Shown piece by piece: positions 10,985 to 22,270 of a stretch of 64,000 bases of DNA (position 1 is the stretch's first letter; each line of letters opens with the position of its first letter). A program made the translations under genes and the position numbers. Location of the stretch: the NCBI RefSeq assembly GCF_020379485.1, contig NC_063452.1, forward strand, positions 37,338,650 through 37,402,649, in the 5' to 3' direction. Source of the DNA: Brassica napus. Lineage: Eukaryota; Streptophyta; Magnoliopsida; Brassicales; Brassicaceae. The notes below the pieces were generated by a model, which had not been told where the DNA came from, made no database searches, and worked only from the letters and a program-made list of their open reading frames with translations.

Positions 10985-11439
10985 TTTTAGGGATTTGACT
11001 TTTGTTTTCGCTTTCCCATTTGTTTCTGTTGCTTTATCTTTTTAATAAAGATAGGATTTGTGAGTTTTTGAGTTGTTTGTCGTAATTTTTATGTTTACGC
11101 AAGGCCGTTCTTTTGAGACCGTGTGTCGATTTGTCATAGGTACTTTTATCGACGTACGTTTGATGTAACAAAAGATTTTGTTAACTTGTTCTGCCGCGCT
11201 TGTTGGCGGGGCTGGCTGTAACCGAAAACCTGATCAGGGCTGGTTTTTAGTCTGCCGTTAAGAATATTGCGATTTTTCGGATATAGGAGATCTAACGAGC
11301 TCGAACTGCGAAGTGTAAGAACCGAATTTTAATAAAAACTTGGTTTTCAGTTTGTTACAAAATAGAGATAAGGAAGGAAGCTTGTCTTTCGATTCGAGGT
11401 CGATGCAGTCGCGTTTAGCGTGCTTCGGGTGTTGTGACA

Positions 11440-11613
11440 CATATCCTTCAAGCTGTGTAGTTGGTGGGTGACTGGACTCGTGTCATGACTTGCTTACGTA
11501 CCCTCAGCGAGGGATCAAGTCATAACATAGTATGATTATTTTCCCAAAGATAGGGTCTTTTGTTCGGTGGTTCGTGTACGTGTGTACGTCTGCTATTGGC
11601 CTTGGTTGCCTGT
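11440..11613. other. Deletion junction of A: protease joined to post-integrase spacer
   Basis: On the minus strand the protease frame stops at 11614 and within about 100 bases the conserved ttgatccctcgctgaggg spacer (about 11498-11515) begins. In element B the same spacer (33492-33510) lies about 100 bases after the integrase stop. RT, RNase H and integrase, about 3.5 kb in B, are therefore missing exactly between these points. Confidence 0.7.
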
Positions 11614-12020
11614 TTAATAGTGCTGCTCTATATCCTTGAAGCTTGCAAGGTAGCATGTTCTGGAGCTCTTCTGACTTCCTCTAATGGTTTCGATTCCTTT
11701 TGGAGTCGGGAATTTCAGGTACTGGTGGTAGGTTGAGGGAACTGCCTTCATGATGTATAGCCAAGGCCTTCCAAGGATTGCGTTGAACGGGGCTTGACGG
11801 TCTATCACGGTGAATTCGACGATTTTCCTGACTTCTCCGGCAGTTACAGCGTGCTCGATTGACCCAAGGGAGTAGGTGGTTTCCCCTGCGAACCCGATCA
11901 GAGGGGTTCGTTCTCGCTTGAGGAGTGCTTTGGTGAATCCCATTTTTTTGAATGCGTCGTAGAAGAGGACATCAGCCGAGCTACCGGTGTCGATCATCAC
12001 CCGAGATAGTTTGCAGCCGC
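11614..12020 (-). pseudogene. Aspartic protease remnant of A
   Basis: The minus-strand frame contains MIDTGSSADVLFYDAF, with the DTGSS active site of retroviral-type aspartic proteases intact, then IGFAGETTYSLGSI, FTVIDRQAPFNAILGRPWL and the conserved AVPSTYHQYLKFPTP. Tat and other plant gypsy proteases have the same order. It is followed by a short tail and a stop instead of RT. Upstream stops separate it from gag. Confidence 0.8.
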
Positions 12021-12110
12021 CGACGTCGAGTCGTATTACGAGAGCGTCATAGTGTGGTTTGTCAAGATCTACGGTCTCGTTTTCGTCGAAGGTGATTTCG
12101 TGGTCGGGAC

Positions 12111-13867
12111 CTAATAGGGACTCTCTGAATCCTTCGCTGTTTTCGGCTTTTCGTTGATATGCTTTGATGGAGTTAATCGAGTTGCAAAGTGTTGCCCTTT
12201 GGTTGCTGGTTCTTTAGGAGCATTGTTCTTTTTGGCAATGTTATTTTTGTTTGCACTGTACTGTTCCTTCAAGGCTGCGACCTCCTCTTTGTGGGTTGCG
12301 AAGCATAAAGCTCGGTGTAGGGCATCATCCAACGAGATCGGTGCCCGCACTGCCATTTCTTCCCTGAACTTGGATGAGAACTAGACGCCATTCTTTAATG
12401 CCGCCAGGGTCACGACTTCGTTTGGGTGCGAGATCTTGGCTTTGATTTCCTTGAACTTGTTTATGTATGCTATCAATGGTTCGAAAGGCGCTTGCTTGAG
12501 ATTCCAGAGGTCCGCCTCGGTAACCCTTGTTTCTATGAAATCTAAGTATTGTTTGAGGAACGTAGATACTAACTGGGTGAAGTTACCGATTAGGTTTTCT
12601 TCGAGGCTTGCGAACCATTCAAGGGCGGCCCTAGTTACATTTTTGGCAAAGAAGCGGCAGTAGCCGGCCTCTTTTTCGTCGTTGTTGAGGTGCGATCTTG
12701 ATATCGCTAGTTGAAAGGCTCGTATGTGGGCTTTCGGATCTGTGTTCCCAGCATACTCGGGAAATTTGAGTTTTCCGACATGGTGTAGCCTTACGCTGGC
12801 GATTCGGTTCGTGAATGGGGTTCTCCTTTTTTCTTCAATGACCATATCTATGTCTGGAGCGGAGCTTGTCGCCATATGCACGATGGCATGTATTCTTTTG
12901 AGCTTGGCATCGTTTCTTTCGATCTAATTCTCGAACGTTCCGGTTTCACCCGGGATCCCCAGATCTTCTCTTTGAGGATCCGCGTCGATAGGTCTGCAGG
13001 GGTCGTAACCGCGAGTTTGCCCTATCGGGTCACCCAACCCCGTTTGCTGGGAGGTTCTCGGAGCTGACGGAGTTTGATTCTCAGAGGTTCAATTTCCCAG
13101 CGGTGGTATTCGGTTTCTAGGCTCCCCGGTTCTTTCCATATATATGTTTTGCGATTGGATTGGAGTACTTCTTTGGGCTTGCAGTCCGGTGTCTATTTCG
13201 TCCAATCCGTTGTAACTCAGACTTCGCGCCGACATACTCTGCTGCGGAGGTGGTTGCGAGTTCTCTCCCGTGTAGCGTCCGGATCGAGCGCTCGGGATTT
13301 CTGGAGTACCGAAGGCTCCGGCGTTTTGAGGGTTTAGTGTTTCTCTTAATGGATCACGCGGCGGTTGGTTTCTCTCTCGGGCGTTAGCTCGGTACTCCGC
13401 GAGCTCCTGTTCGGCTTGATCCAATCGGTTGGCAATGTCACGATAGGCGGCCTTTTGGTTGCAAGCTTCGTCGATTAATGACAAGACCATTCCTCGAAGC
13501 TCGGTCATTTCTTCCTGATTCTGTGCAAGCGGGGTCGGAAATATTGGCCTAGACGATTGAGGTCGGATTTGGTCGTCAGTGGGCTTTTTTCTCTGGGGCG
13601 ATTCCAGACTCGAGCTTCGGTTCGATCAGGGATCGAGGTCCTTTCCGGAACTGAAGTGCGAACTGGTGGTGAGGATCGATCTTGGGCTGATGATCGCTCA
13701 TGGGTCGAGGTTCCGATTGGAGGGATTTGTTGTGTATGGGTCATTCCAGTCGTCCCATCGGTGCCCGTTGGTCCCACAAGTAAGGTTTTGGTTCTCGAGT
13801 TGGATCCGGGAGGATCGACGTTGTCGATTCCTGATGGCGTGGTTCCGATAGTTTGATTGGGATCCAT
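12111..13867 (-). pseudogene. Gag of element A, broken
   Basis: Gag can be followed on the minus strand from MDPNQTIGTTPSG (13867) through a basic, serine and proline-rich region, a coiled MTELRGMVLSLIDEA segment (13508), then the retrotransposon gag core at 12881-12381 with KFPEYAGNTDPKAHIRAF, CRFFAKNVTRAALEWF and RVTEADLWNLKQ, and a basic tail to 12111. Lesions are a frameshift near 13530 (the reading continues as AQNQEE before MTEL), a long decayed stretch at 12890-13089, and a TGG to TAG stop at 12381. The start MDP is shared with the pol frame of element B (MDPTPI at 29221), which shows where gag was lost in B. Confidence 0.8.
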
Positions 13868-13934
13868 AGTCGCGCTTACGAAACTTAGATCAGTTTCTTA
13901 GTAGATATATTTTTCGTTTATCTTCACCACAGTA

Positions 13935-13941
13935 GGCGCCA
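13935..13941 (-). promoter_or_regulatory. Primer binding site of A
   Basis: On the minus strand the LTR end ATCTACA is followed by TTTTGGCGCCTACTGTGG. TGGCGCC at the start of a PBS is usual for Tat/Athila elements. Element B has TTTTGGCGCCGACTGTGG at the same place. Confidence 0.7.
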
Positions 13942-13944
13942 AAA

Positions 13945-14420
13945 TGTAGATCCTAAAATCTACACTAAGAATTTGATAGTGATCGGGAGTTTAATCAAGG
14001 GAAGATAAGTGATGTAGGCAACGATATCTTTAGAACACAACGATATAATCAGTTCCCGGTAGGGAAAAATGGACTTTTATTGATGAATAAGATCGAATAC
14101 AATGAGTGAAACAAGAACGAACGTTACAACGAGATCGTTAAGAGAAAAAGATCTAAAGATGGATGAAAACAAGGTCGAAGTATGGGTGTAGCTCTCTCTA
14201 GGGTTTTCAACGTGTGCCTTCCTTATGTGTCGATCTCTTTTTATAGCGTGCTGCTCTTGTGATGTTCGCAACCGTTCCGCGATCTCCGCAATCCTTCCGC
14301 TATCTCCGGATCTTCGAAATCTCCATCTCGAGTTCGAGTGTTCGCTATGGGCTTTAACTCTTCATGGCCCATTTACTTGATCGTGGCCTATTAATGTATT
14401 GACCAAAATTGGGTCCAACA
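13945..14420 (-). repeat. 5' LTR of element A
   Basis: 476 bp. It matches the other LTR along its length with a few dozen differences, for example gatgtaggcaacg versus gatgtacgcaacg. It ends at the TSD ACGTG (14421-14425). Confidence 0.85.
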
Positions 14421-14425
14421 ACGTG

Positions 14426-14474
14426 CATGGAAGCAGTCTGAAGAATCATGTTGCTAATTGGACATTGAGCAAAG
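14426..14474 (+). other. Sliver of element C between insertions A and D
   Basis: About 50 bases between the right TSD of A and the left TSD of D. It belongs to the interior of element C. I see no coding signal in it. Confidence 0.6.
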
Positions 14475-14479
14475 AAGCG

Positions 14480-15676
14480 TGATATTATGTGTATACGCAC
14501 ACCAATTAACCTAATGTGCACACTACCACAATCGAATGGTATGTCGATGTAGCACTTTAGGATCAAATCTACTGAGACCAACGATTACACTTTATTTCTA
14601 TAGGATCAATATCAAGCTAAGACAATGTTGGGGTAAGATTTGTGTATCGTGACAAGAAAGTAACAAAATTATTTAAAGATTTCAGATGATTAAAATGCTA
14701 GCCTAGGGTGGTTTGATTGGGTGTTAAGCAAGTGTGAGCCAAACAATTATTAAAGTTCAATTAAGACCAAGTCTAGAACTCGGATCACTCAAGTAGAACG
14801 GTCCACTATCGTGGTACTGCTCCCTATGTTGATCGATCTTGATACCTAAACTTTCGTTTGGATCAAGACGCGACAGCAAGCAATAGAGATCAAGTACGAT
14901 ATGTTCACAAAACACCCTAATATCTACTTTCGCTGACTAGGGATGCAATGCTCATTTATAACAGATCTAGAAACCTATTACAAGGTTTATGAACAAGTTA
15001 AACCTAGTAACTAACATTAAGCAGCCAGTTTAATGCAAGTATTAAGAACAATTATGAATGAAGACAATCAATGGATTCACTTATCTATTTTTAACTCACG
15101 AAATTAACACCCTAGAACCCTAGACAAGCTAGTTGACTACTCAGCCATGACAAGAGAAAACACAGAGACAGAGACTGAATCAAACATGAAATATGACTGC
15201 AATAAAATAGAAATAGGGTTCAAGAATCATTCTCCAAACGAGAGAGATGAAGCCTTCTCCCTAACAAGTAGCAAATCGTAATCTCTAAAAGCTCAAGTCT
15301 GGTTCCTTGTCTCAAAAACAGTGTAGAATGTAAAAAGAAATAGAAAAAGAAGATATATCAAAGCCACCGGTGACTGGGAGAGAAAAATAGGGAGATTAGG
15401 GCAAATCCTGAAATAAGTTGTAGTTTCCTTAAAAATCTCTGCCGCTGAAACATGCACTCAGGGTGTTCCGCGCGATCGGGATCATCCATCAAAACTGTTC
15501 TGCGTGAAAATCACCAAATTGCACTCTTTTTTTGCCTCTTTTATTCCAGCTTGTCCATCTCCCATCCAATGCAACTCCAAACCTGTAATGACTCGAAAAG
15601 GACTAAAAAGACTCGATAAAGACTCAAAAATAATTTAGAAAACATTGTTAGAATGTGCCAAAAACACAACATATCA
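14480..15676 (-). repeat. 3' LTR of element D
   Basis: 1197 bp. It holds 28 bases (around 14827-14854, tgatcgatcttgatacctaa and following) that the other LTR lacks, apart from scattered substitutions. The same LTR family recurs as a fragment at 22850-23240. Confidence 0.85.
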
Positions 15677-17374
15677 ATTTCCCCAGACTTAGATCCTTGT
15701 TTGTCCTCAAACAATGTCAAGTATCAAGAACAGGGTGAAAGGTTTGAAAGTGTGGGAACTCTCCTATTCCCTGTAACCATACTTTAACCAGAAATCTCTA
15801 AACCATACAAACAGTAAAACTAGGACAACACACCCTTACCAAAACTCCACTGACTGTTGTTCAAAATTGGCTACATACTCTATATCTTAAACCTGCAAAA
15901 GTTACACTTTCGAGAAAAAGCTCTTTACATTCAATTAAGAGTAGCGTGAGCTTCTTATCACAAGCGTTATTCAGGGTAGACGGTCTAGGTATTGAACGGG
16001 CTATTTGATGGTGGAGTTAAGAGTATTTAGGGGATACTATTTTTTGTAGAGGATACATGATATCGCGTAAAATAGCGAGAGAGGATAGATCCATTGATGT
16101 CCACAGCCTCTACTCGTTTTTACTACCTCCGGAACGACTGTTCTGCTCTATCTGGATCAACCGTTTGGCTGCTCAGATCATCTGCATGCTCTTCATGTTT
16201 TCAACTTGGTATCCCACTCTTTTGCTCGACCTTCCTAGTGGCTCATGTTTCTTTGATTTCTTCCCCTTTTCCATCACCGTATTCTCATATTTTTTATTCT
16301 TTTTTTTTATTCATTTTTTTCAGAAGACTGATATGGTGAGGTGACGAAGAAGGAGGTAATACATGATGGTTCTGATTTCGCAACCATTCTGCTTCTCCAC
16401 CCATGCTCTTGCACAGTTCTTTGGTTATGGAGCGGTTGCTCCCTTAAGCTACTTGTTCTCCTTTCTGGCTGAATTTCTGCAGCAGTAACGAGTAAGAGAC
16501 TGCGTTGATCCTTTCCTCTCCGACCTTTTTGCACATATCTGCACATATGACACTGAAAAACAAATGCATGAAGGTGGAATAAAGGCTAGGGTGCAGGGTG
16601 GGAACTAGCTAAAGATGAGCTGGCCACTCAGGATCAGCAAGATGGATAAAAAGGATAAGAAGTCCTGAGTGTATTCTCGTTTCCCTGATCTAATGCCCAT
16701 AAAAAGAAGAATTGCAGTCAAGATTAGGTTCAAGTTAAGTGGAGCTAAGTCTTTCCAATGTAACCTTGACAAGCTGAAATCTTCTGGAGAACCAAATGAG
16801 ATAATGTCAGAGTGTTCTATGTCCACATGTTGTCTTTCGTCACTGCTAAGGTCACTGAATAAGATAACTAAAGCACGAGGTAGTTAGTGATCAACACAGA
16901 ATAAGGTAATAATTCCCACAAAGTTTTGACTGACTTGTTCATAAAAACTGACTCAAACTGACTCAAAAGAAAAACAAAACAAAGAAACGACTTAGTAACA
17001 ACGAAAACCCTCCCCCGGACTTACTTCACACTGTCCCTGGTGTGAAAATAAATCAGAGAGAAGGTGAAAACAAAAATAAACATTTTTTTGTTGAGATACT
17101 TACCTGAGTGGAGCGGGCACTCCATGAAAATTCTGGGTGTTCTATCGTCAGATGGTCGCCTTGAAAAACTGCTCTTTTCAGAGGGCAGGTTATTCCATTG
17201 CTGCAACCCAGAATTTTTGAAGTATCTCGGGTTTTTCTGCCTTATGACCTGAGACTCAATAAACTAAAAAAAATAAGTAAACAAAAACAAAACCAACTTA
17301 TATGTACACTTACCAGTGGGTTGCCTCCCACCAAGCGCTTAGTTTAAGTCACTAGCTTGACTTGGTGACAAGGA
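15677..17374 (-). other. 3' untranslated region of Athila element D
   Basis: Long non-coding region between the protease remnant and the 3' LTR. It contains the conserved word gcttggtgggaggcaaccca (minus strand, near 17322-17342) and the polypurine tract ctggggaaat beside the LTR (15677-15686 region, minus strand). Most of it is homologous to the Athila fragment at 23280-25480. No gene is seen in it. Confidence 0.7.
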
Positions 17375-18474
17375 TCAGTCAGGTTGTTCATAATGGCTTG
17401 TTCCAAAACAAGCTCCACAATCAGACATGTTCAGCTTCAGAACTCTGCTCAGCAATCCCTTCACAGCAGCTTCTCCTTTCTCTTTCAGCTCACGTGTGAG
17501 AATAAATTTAACTTTAGAGAAAGGTTTGGAGGTACCTTTGCACTTTACCTCATACTCAATGGAGTTCTCATCACACATGTGAGGTATCAAAGTAATTGTA
17601 GGATCACCCTTGACCCTTTTCTTCTGGACGTTTTCCTTCACCTTTGCATTTCCACTGAGTTTCTTGATATCAGTGTGAGGATCTCCATCCAGAAATTCTT
17701 TGATCTCACTCTTATCACTAAACTCCTTCTTTGGAACAATTTTCAGATGTTCTCCACTGACCATTGAGATGCAGGAAGCGTATCGGATTTGTGATCTGGT
17801 TGGGACAGCCTTGTAGAAAACCTTCTTGTTGATGTTGGAGAAGGAGACTCTCTTATTAGGGATGTCGACGATTGCTCCCACTGTAGCCATGAATGACCTT
17901 CCAAAGATCAAAGGCATCTCATGATCCTTCCTCATCTCAACAACTTGAAATTCGGTATGGAGCACACAGTCCCCAACCTAGACAGGAAGATTGAGAAAAG
18001 TTCCATAAGGGACTGCCATGGAAGAGTTTGCAAAAGCTAGCTTCACCTGAGAAGGATCAAATCAACAATGCCCAGCTCGTCTACAATCGCTTTTGAGACA
18101 AGGTTTACACTAGACCCAGAATCACAAAGAGCTTCTTTGAATTCCACTCCAGCAATGGAACAAGGAAAAACAAACTTTCTAGGGTCATCGACCTTAGGCA
18201 ATACCTTCAGTGATGGTGTCAATGCTTTAGTAAAGAGAGCCTTAATTTCCTCACGAGTTTCTCTGCAATGTTTGAAGAACATATGCAATGGCCGATTCTC
18301 CCAAGCATGTTCAAATGAGATCTTTTGAGGAAGTCTTCTTACCATCTTCCTAAACCCAGCCAGCTGCTCTGCACTAATAGGATCCATCAGATGTTTAGGT
18401 GGAATTGGATAGGGAACCTTAGGAACATAGACTCGCACTGGTGGAGTCTCAGCAGGTTCGCTAGGAGCAGTCAC
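17375..18474 (-). pseudogene. Athila aspartic protease region
   Basis: Two adjacent minus-strand frames. The first (18474-18043) reads VRVYVPKVPYPIPPKHLMD, FRKMVRRLPQKISFEHAW and the active site CDSGSSVNLVS, as in Athila proteases (DSG in place of DTG). After a stop the second frame (17965-17375) continues with PLIFGRSFMATVGAIVDIPN and a lysine-rich tail ending DCGACFGTSH. In intact Athila elements RT follows; here a stop and the 3' region follow. The break between the frames is a frameshift or small deletion near 18040-17966. Confidence 0.8.
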
Positions 18475-18512
18475 TCCAGAGCTAGCAGACTGTTCAGTGT
18501 TCTCTTCTGCGC

Positions 18513-19805
18513 CTAGAACAGTCTTAGCGAGTGGCTCGCAACAGTATCGTACTTGGCACTCAGATCAGTGAACATGTTGCCCATCCTGGTGTCGATTTCC
18601 ATGGTTACCTGATTCAACGCCTTGGCTTGAACCTGTTGACCCTGCAACAGCTGTTGCATCATCATACCCAGACCCTTCAGCTCATCTGGTTGACTATTCA
18701 CGGTAGCTGGAACAGCTTGCCGATTGCTCTGCGGTTGTTGCTGGTTCTGGTTCTGAATCTGCCTGGCCGTAGCTTTCTCTATGCTGAAGACGTGCCCTTG
18801 GTTGTTTTTCAGTAGCTGATCAACCTTGGCAGTCAGCTCATCTATCTTATGGGTGTCGGAACTGTTCCCTTTCTTGGAGAAATCACTCTCCTCTTTCTTA
18901 TTAGCTGAGCTAGCAGCCATGGTCTCAATCAGCTTAAACGCTCCATCAGTGGTCTGAGTCATGAAGTCTCCATTGCTCAAAGAGTTTAGAGCACCTTGGT
19001 ATTTTCAGTCCACTCCATCATAGAAAATGCCCAGGAGGTAATCATCATAAAATCCATGGTGAGGGCTTTCTCTGCGGTTGTCATTGAAGCGCTCCCATGC
19101 GTCGCAGAAAGGCGCATCAGTGAGCTGTCTGAAGGAGGTGATCTTGTTTCTCAATGCAGCTGTTCTCGCCTTAGAGCAGAAATGGCTGAGGAACACTGAT
19201 CGGACTTGCTCCCATGAAGTGAGAGAACCGGTAGGGAGGGAGTCCAACCACCGTGAAGCTTTTCCATCAAGAGAGAATGGGAATAGCATGCACTTGATGT
19301 AGTCAGGTGGGACACCATTCGCGCGAGTGAAATTGCAGACTTTTTCGAAGCTCTCAATATGCTCCATTGGAATTTCAGTAGAGAGACTAGAGAACACCTT
19401 TCTCTGCACTAGGCCAATCAAATCAGGCTTGATCTCGAAGTCTTTCCTGAGGCAGGGTGGAGGAACTATGGCAGAGAGCGTAGTAGGGGTGTTACGCGGA
19501 AGGTTTCTCTGCCAGATCGGAGCAGCTTGCTCCGGTTGTTCCTGCTGCTGCTGAGCAGCGAGTAGAGCAGCTTGTTGAGCAGCTTCCTCCTGAGCTTGGA
19601 TGGTCTGCTGCATCTGAAACATCTGCTGTTGCATGAGTGCCATTGCAGTAGTGAGATCATCCTGATTGGCATGATCACCCATAGTGGTGCCGGTTTGCCT
19701 TGGCTGTTGACGATTTGTTCTTTCTAACCTTGCTAGCTCTTGGTTGGTAAGTGTAACCAATTCTTCTTGTGCATTTCTCAGAGTATGTCTACTGGTCATG
19801 CACAT
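18513..19805 (-). pseudogene. Athila gag of element D
   Basis: The first frame (19805-19005, 266 codons) starts MCMTSRHTLRNAQEE, has a glutamine-rich coiled segment, then the gag core IPMEHIESFEKVCNF, YIKCMLFPFSLDGKASRWL and LTSWEQVRSVFLSHFC. It ends at TGA where the frame-conserving codon would be a tryptophan (after YDGVD). The same frame continues after a short gap as 18980-18513 (NGDFMTQTTDGAFKLIETMA, KIDELTAKVDQLLKNNQGHV and a Q-rich tail). A single nonsense change therefore splits the gag. No zinc knuckle is visible. Confidence 0.8.
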
Positions 19806-19890
19806 GGAACATTAATTACAGCAAAAAGGATATAGCAAGTTAGAGGTCTTAGACTAAATAAATAACCAAAAAATAAAGGTAAAAAGATGG

Positions 19891-19909
19891 TCCCCGGCAA
19901 TGGCGCCAA
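19891..19909 (-). promoter_or_regulatory. Primer binding site of D (Athila type)
   Basis: On the minus strand the LTR end ATATCA is followed by ATTTGGCGCCATTGCCGGGG. This is the classical Athila PBS, usually ascribed to an Asp tRNA. Confidence 0.75.
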
Positions 19910-19911
19910 AT

Positions 19912-21080
19912 TGATATTACGTGTATACGCACACCAATTAACCTAATGTGCACACTACCACAATAGAATGGTATGTCGATGTAGCACTTTAGGATCGAAT
20001 CCACAGAGACCAACAATTACACTTTATTTCTATAGGATCAATATCATGCTAAGACAGTGTGAGGGTTTTAAGATTTGTGTATCGTGACAAGCAAATAACA
20101 AGATTAATTAAAGATTTCAGATGATTAAAATGCTAGCCTAGGGTGGTTTGATCGGGTGTTAAGAAAGTGTGAGACAAACAATTATTCAAGTTCAATTAAG
20201 AGCAAGTCTAGAACTCGGATCACTCAAGTAGAACAGTCCACTGTCGTGGTACTGCTCCCTATGTTTGGATCAAGACGCGACAACAAGCAATAGAGATCAA
20301 GTCCGATATGTTCACAAAACACCCTAATATCTACTTTCGCTGACTAGGGATGCAATGCTCATTTATAACAGATCTAGAAACCTATTACACGGTTTATGAA
20401 CAGGTTAAACCTAGGATCTAATATTAAGCCGCCAGTTTAATGCAAGCATTAAGAACAGTTATGAATGAAGACAATCAATGGATTCACTTATCTATGTTTA
20501 ACTCACGAAATTAACACCCTAGAACCCTAGACAAGCTAGTTGACTACTGATCCATGACAAGAGAAAACACAGAGACAGAGACTGAATCAAACAAGAAATA
20601 TGACTGCAATAAAATAGAAATAGGGTTCAGGAATCCTTCTCCAAACGAGAGAGATGAAGCCTTCTCCCTAACAAGTAGCAAATCGCAAATCACTAAAAGC
20701 TCAAGTCTGGTTCCTTGTCTCAAAAACATCGTAGAATGTAAAAATAAATAGAAAAAGAAGATATATCAAAGCCACCAGCGGCTGGGAGAGAAAAATATGG
20801 AGATTAGGGAAAATCCAGAAATAAGTTGTAGTTTCCTTAAAAATCTCTGACACTGGAACATGCACTCGGGGTGTTCCGGATCGGGAACAGCCATCAAGAC
20901 TGTTCTGCGTGAAAATCACCAAATTGCACTCTTTTCTGCCTCTTTTGTTCCAGCTGGTCCATCTCACATCCAATGTAACTCCAAACCTGTAATGACTCGA
21001 AAAGGACTGGAAAGACTCGATAAAGACTCAAAAACACTTTAGAAAACAGTGTTCGAATGTGCGAAAAACACAACATATCA
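19912..21080 (-). repeat. 5' LTR of element D
   Basis: 1169 bp, homologous to 14480-15676 and lacking the 28-base segment near its start. Its outer end is the TSD AAGCG at 21081. Confidence 0.85.
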
Positions 21081-21085
21081 AAGCG

Positions 21086-21278
21086 GTAGACTTCATCTTT
21101 TCTGATGGTTCTTTTGGAGAAATTCATAATTCTTTCAAGACGTTTTTACTTGGAGAAGATAATGCTTGTGTGAATGCACAAATCAAAAAATGTTGGAGAT
21201 TTGATGAGTATATCTTTGTACCAGTATATCTATAAAGAAACAAGATTCGAGGATGAATCGTTTCGCCGTTGGAGGGAC
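21086..21278 (+). other. 3' interior of element C with polypurine tract
   Basis: Continues C after the right TSD of D. The last bases, ttcgaggatgaatcg then ggagggac, are the usual polypurine region directly before the 3' LTR. No frame of note. Confidence 0.6.
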
Positions 21279-21670
21279 TGATGCAGCACATCTTGACAAT
21301 TAGAGCACGTCACCGGTGACATCACGATTGAGTTAGGTCACGTGTTTGGGCTACTATTATTATGGGATTTATTAATTGTTGTTTTGTTATTATGAGTTTT
21401 GTTATTAACGTGGCTTTGTTCTTAGATTAGGGTTTTCATTAGTTTTGTTATTTAAGTATTTTTTTCTTCCGGTTGTATCGGGATAGCTTTTGATAATTAA
21501 TAAACAAGTGAGTTTCTTTTTTTCCTTGTTCTTGATTTGATTAAATTCATTAGCACAAGAAGTCGGTCTCAAGTGTGGTTCTTTGAATCCCTTGATTGAG
21601 TGAAGCAGGTCCCAAGGAGAATTATCAAATCCCTTGGTTGAGCTGATTATCCAGTCCTTACGCTGTGCCA
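21279..21670 (+). repeat. 3' LTR of element C
   Basis: 392 bp, begins TGATGCAGCACATC and ends CGCTGTGCCA, followed by the TSD GATAC (21671-21675), which is at the same time the left TSD of the TRIM. Confidence 0.85.
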
Positions 21671-21675
21671 GATAC

Positions 21676-22265
21676 TGTTGGGATTGTGAAATCACATGTC
21701 CAACTCTATATTATCCGATAAGTACGATATTGTCCACTTTGGGCCTTAGAGGCAAGCCCGCATGGATTTAGTTTTGGTTTCATTCCCAAAAGACCTCTTA
21801 CTATTAGAGTTGGACAGCTCTTTATATATTAGACTCTCTTTGTCTAATTCTCCAATGTGGGACTTAGTTTGTTATATCACATTCTCCCCTTCAAACTAAG
21901 GATCACATTCATCTCGTGTCCCACAACTGACTTTCATGATCTTTTGACTTGATTTCTGCCACACACACACCTCCCAATCCTAACTCGATGGGTCCCGTTC
22001 CTACTCGAAGGGTATTTTGGTCTTCTTGCAGATTTCTCATCAACCGCTCTGATACCAATTGTTGGGATTGTGAAATCCCATGTCCAACTCTATATTATCC
22101 GATTAGTACGATATTGACCACTTTGGGCCTTAGAGGCAAGTCCGCATGGATTTACTTTTGGTTTCATTCCCAAAAGACCTCGTACTATTAGAGTTGGACA
22201 GCTCTTTATATATTAGACTATCTTTGTCTAATTCTCCAATGTGGGACTTAGTTTGTTATATCACA
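21676..22265 (-). mobile_element. TRIM (terminal-repeat retrotransposon in miniature)
   Basis: Two 206-bp LTRs, 21676-21881 and 22060-22265, begin TGTTGGGATTGTGAAATC and end TTGTTATATCACA. By my count they differ at 7 sites. The 178-base interior has no coding sequence. On the minus strand the PBS TGGTATCAGAGC (22046-22057) adjoins the right LTR and the purine tract gaagggga adjoins the left one, so the element reads on the minus strand. TSD GATAC on both sides. The design matches the Katydid/Br-type TRIMs described from Brassicaceae. Confidence 0.9.
22046..22057 (-). promoter_or_regulatory. Primer binding site of the TRIM
   Basis: TGGTATCAGAGC, an exact match to the complement of the initiator methionine tRNA 3' end, two bases inside the 5' LTR. 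Confidence 0.85.
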
Positions 22266-22270
22266 GATAC

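Larger units (their letters stand above)
6749..14420 (-). mobile_element. Tat-type LTR retrotransposon A (no RT/integrase)
   Basis: LTRs at 6749-7226 and 13945-14420 start TGTAGATCC and end GGTCCAACA on the plus strand; the flanking TSD is ACGTG (6744-6748 and 14421-14425). The PBS and gag place the element on the minus strand. Gag and the aspartic protease remain as broken frames at 13867-11614, but RT, RNase H and integrase are absent. The protease end is followed directly by the 3' spacer with the conserved tgatccctcg word that follows integrase in element B. In the space before the 3' LTR two copies of an oppositely oriented gene occur. The LTRs differ by several percent. Same family as element B at 28669. 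Confidence 0.9.
14480..21080 (-). mobile_element. Athila-type LTR element D (gag-protease only)
   Basis: LTRs of about 1.2 kb at 14480-15676 and 19912-21080 begin TGATATTA and end ACATATCA on the plus strand. The TSD is AAGCG (14475-14479 and 21081-21085). The PBS TGGCGCCATTGCCGGGGACC on the minus strand, at the border of the 19912 LTR, is the Athila type. Gag and protease remain on the minus strand; the sequence then passes directly to the long Athila 3' region containing gcgcttggtgggaggcaac (about 17322-17340). RT, integrase and the env-like ORF are absent. Internal lesions make even gag non-functional. Confidence 0.9.
5853..21670 (+). mobile_element. LTR retrotransposon C, gag-only, with two nested insertions
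   Basis: The LTRs at 5853-6232 and 21279-21670 are clearly homologous over their whole length (both start TGATGCA, both contain caagtgtggttctt and end gcca). The element is flanked by GATAC at 5848-5852 and 21671-21675. A PBS follows the first LTR and a purine-rich ggagggac tract precedes the second. Removing inserted elements A and D leaves about 1.5 kb: LTR, PBS, one small gag-like frame, a short spacer (14426-14474, 21086-21278) and LTR. No protease, RT or integrase is seen. I infer a non-autonomous gag-only element (a TR-GAG-like design) or an internal deletion derivative. Confidence 0.85.
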
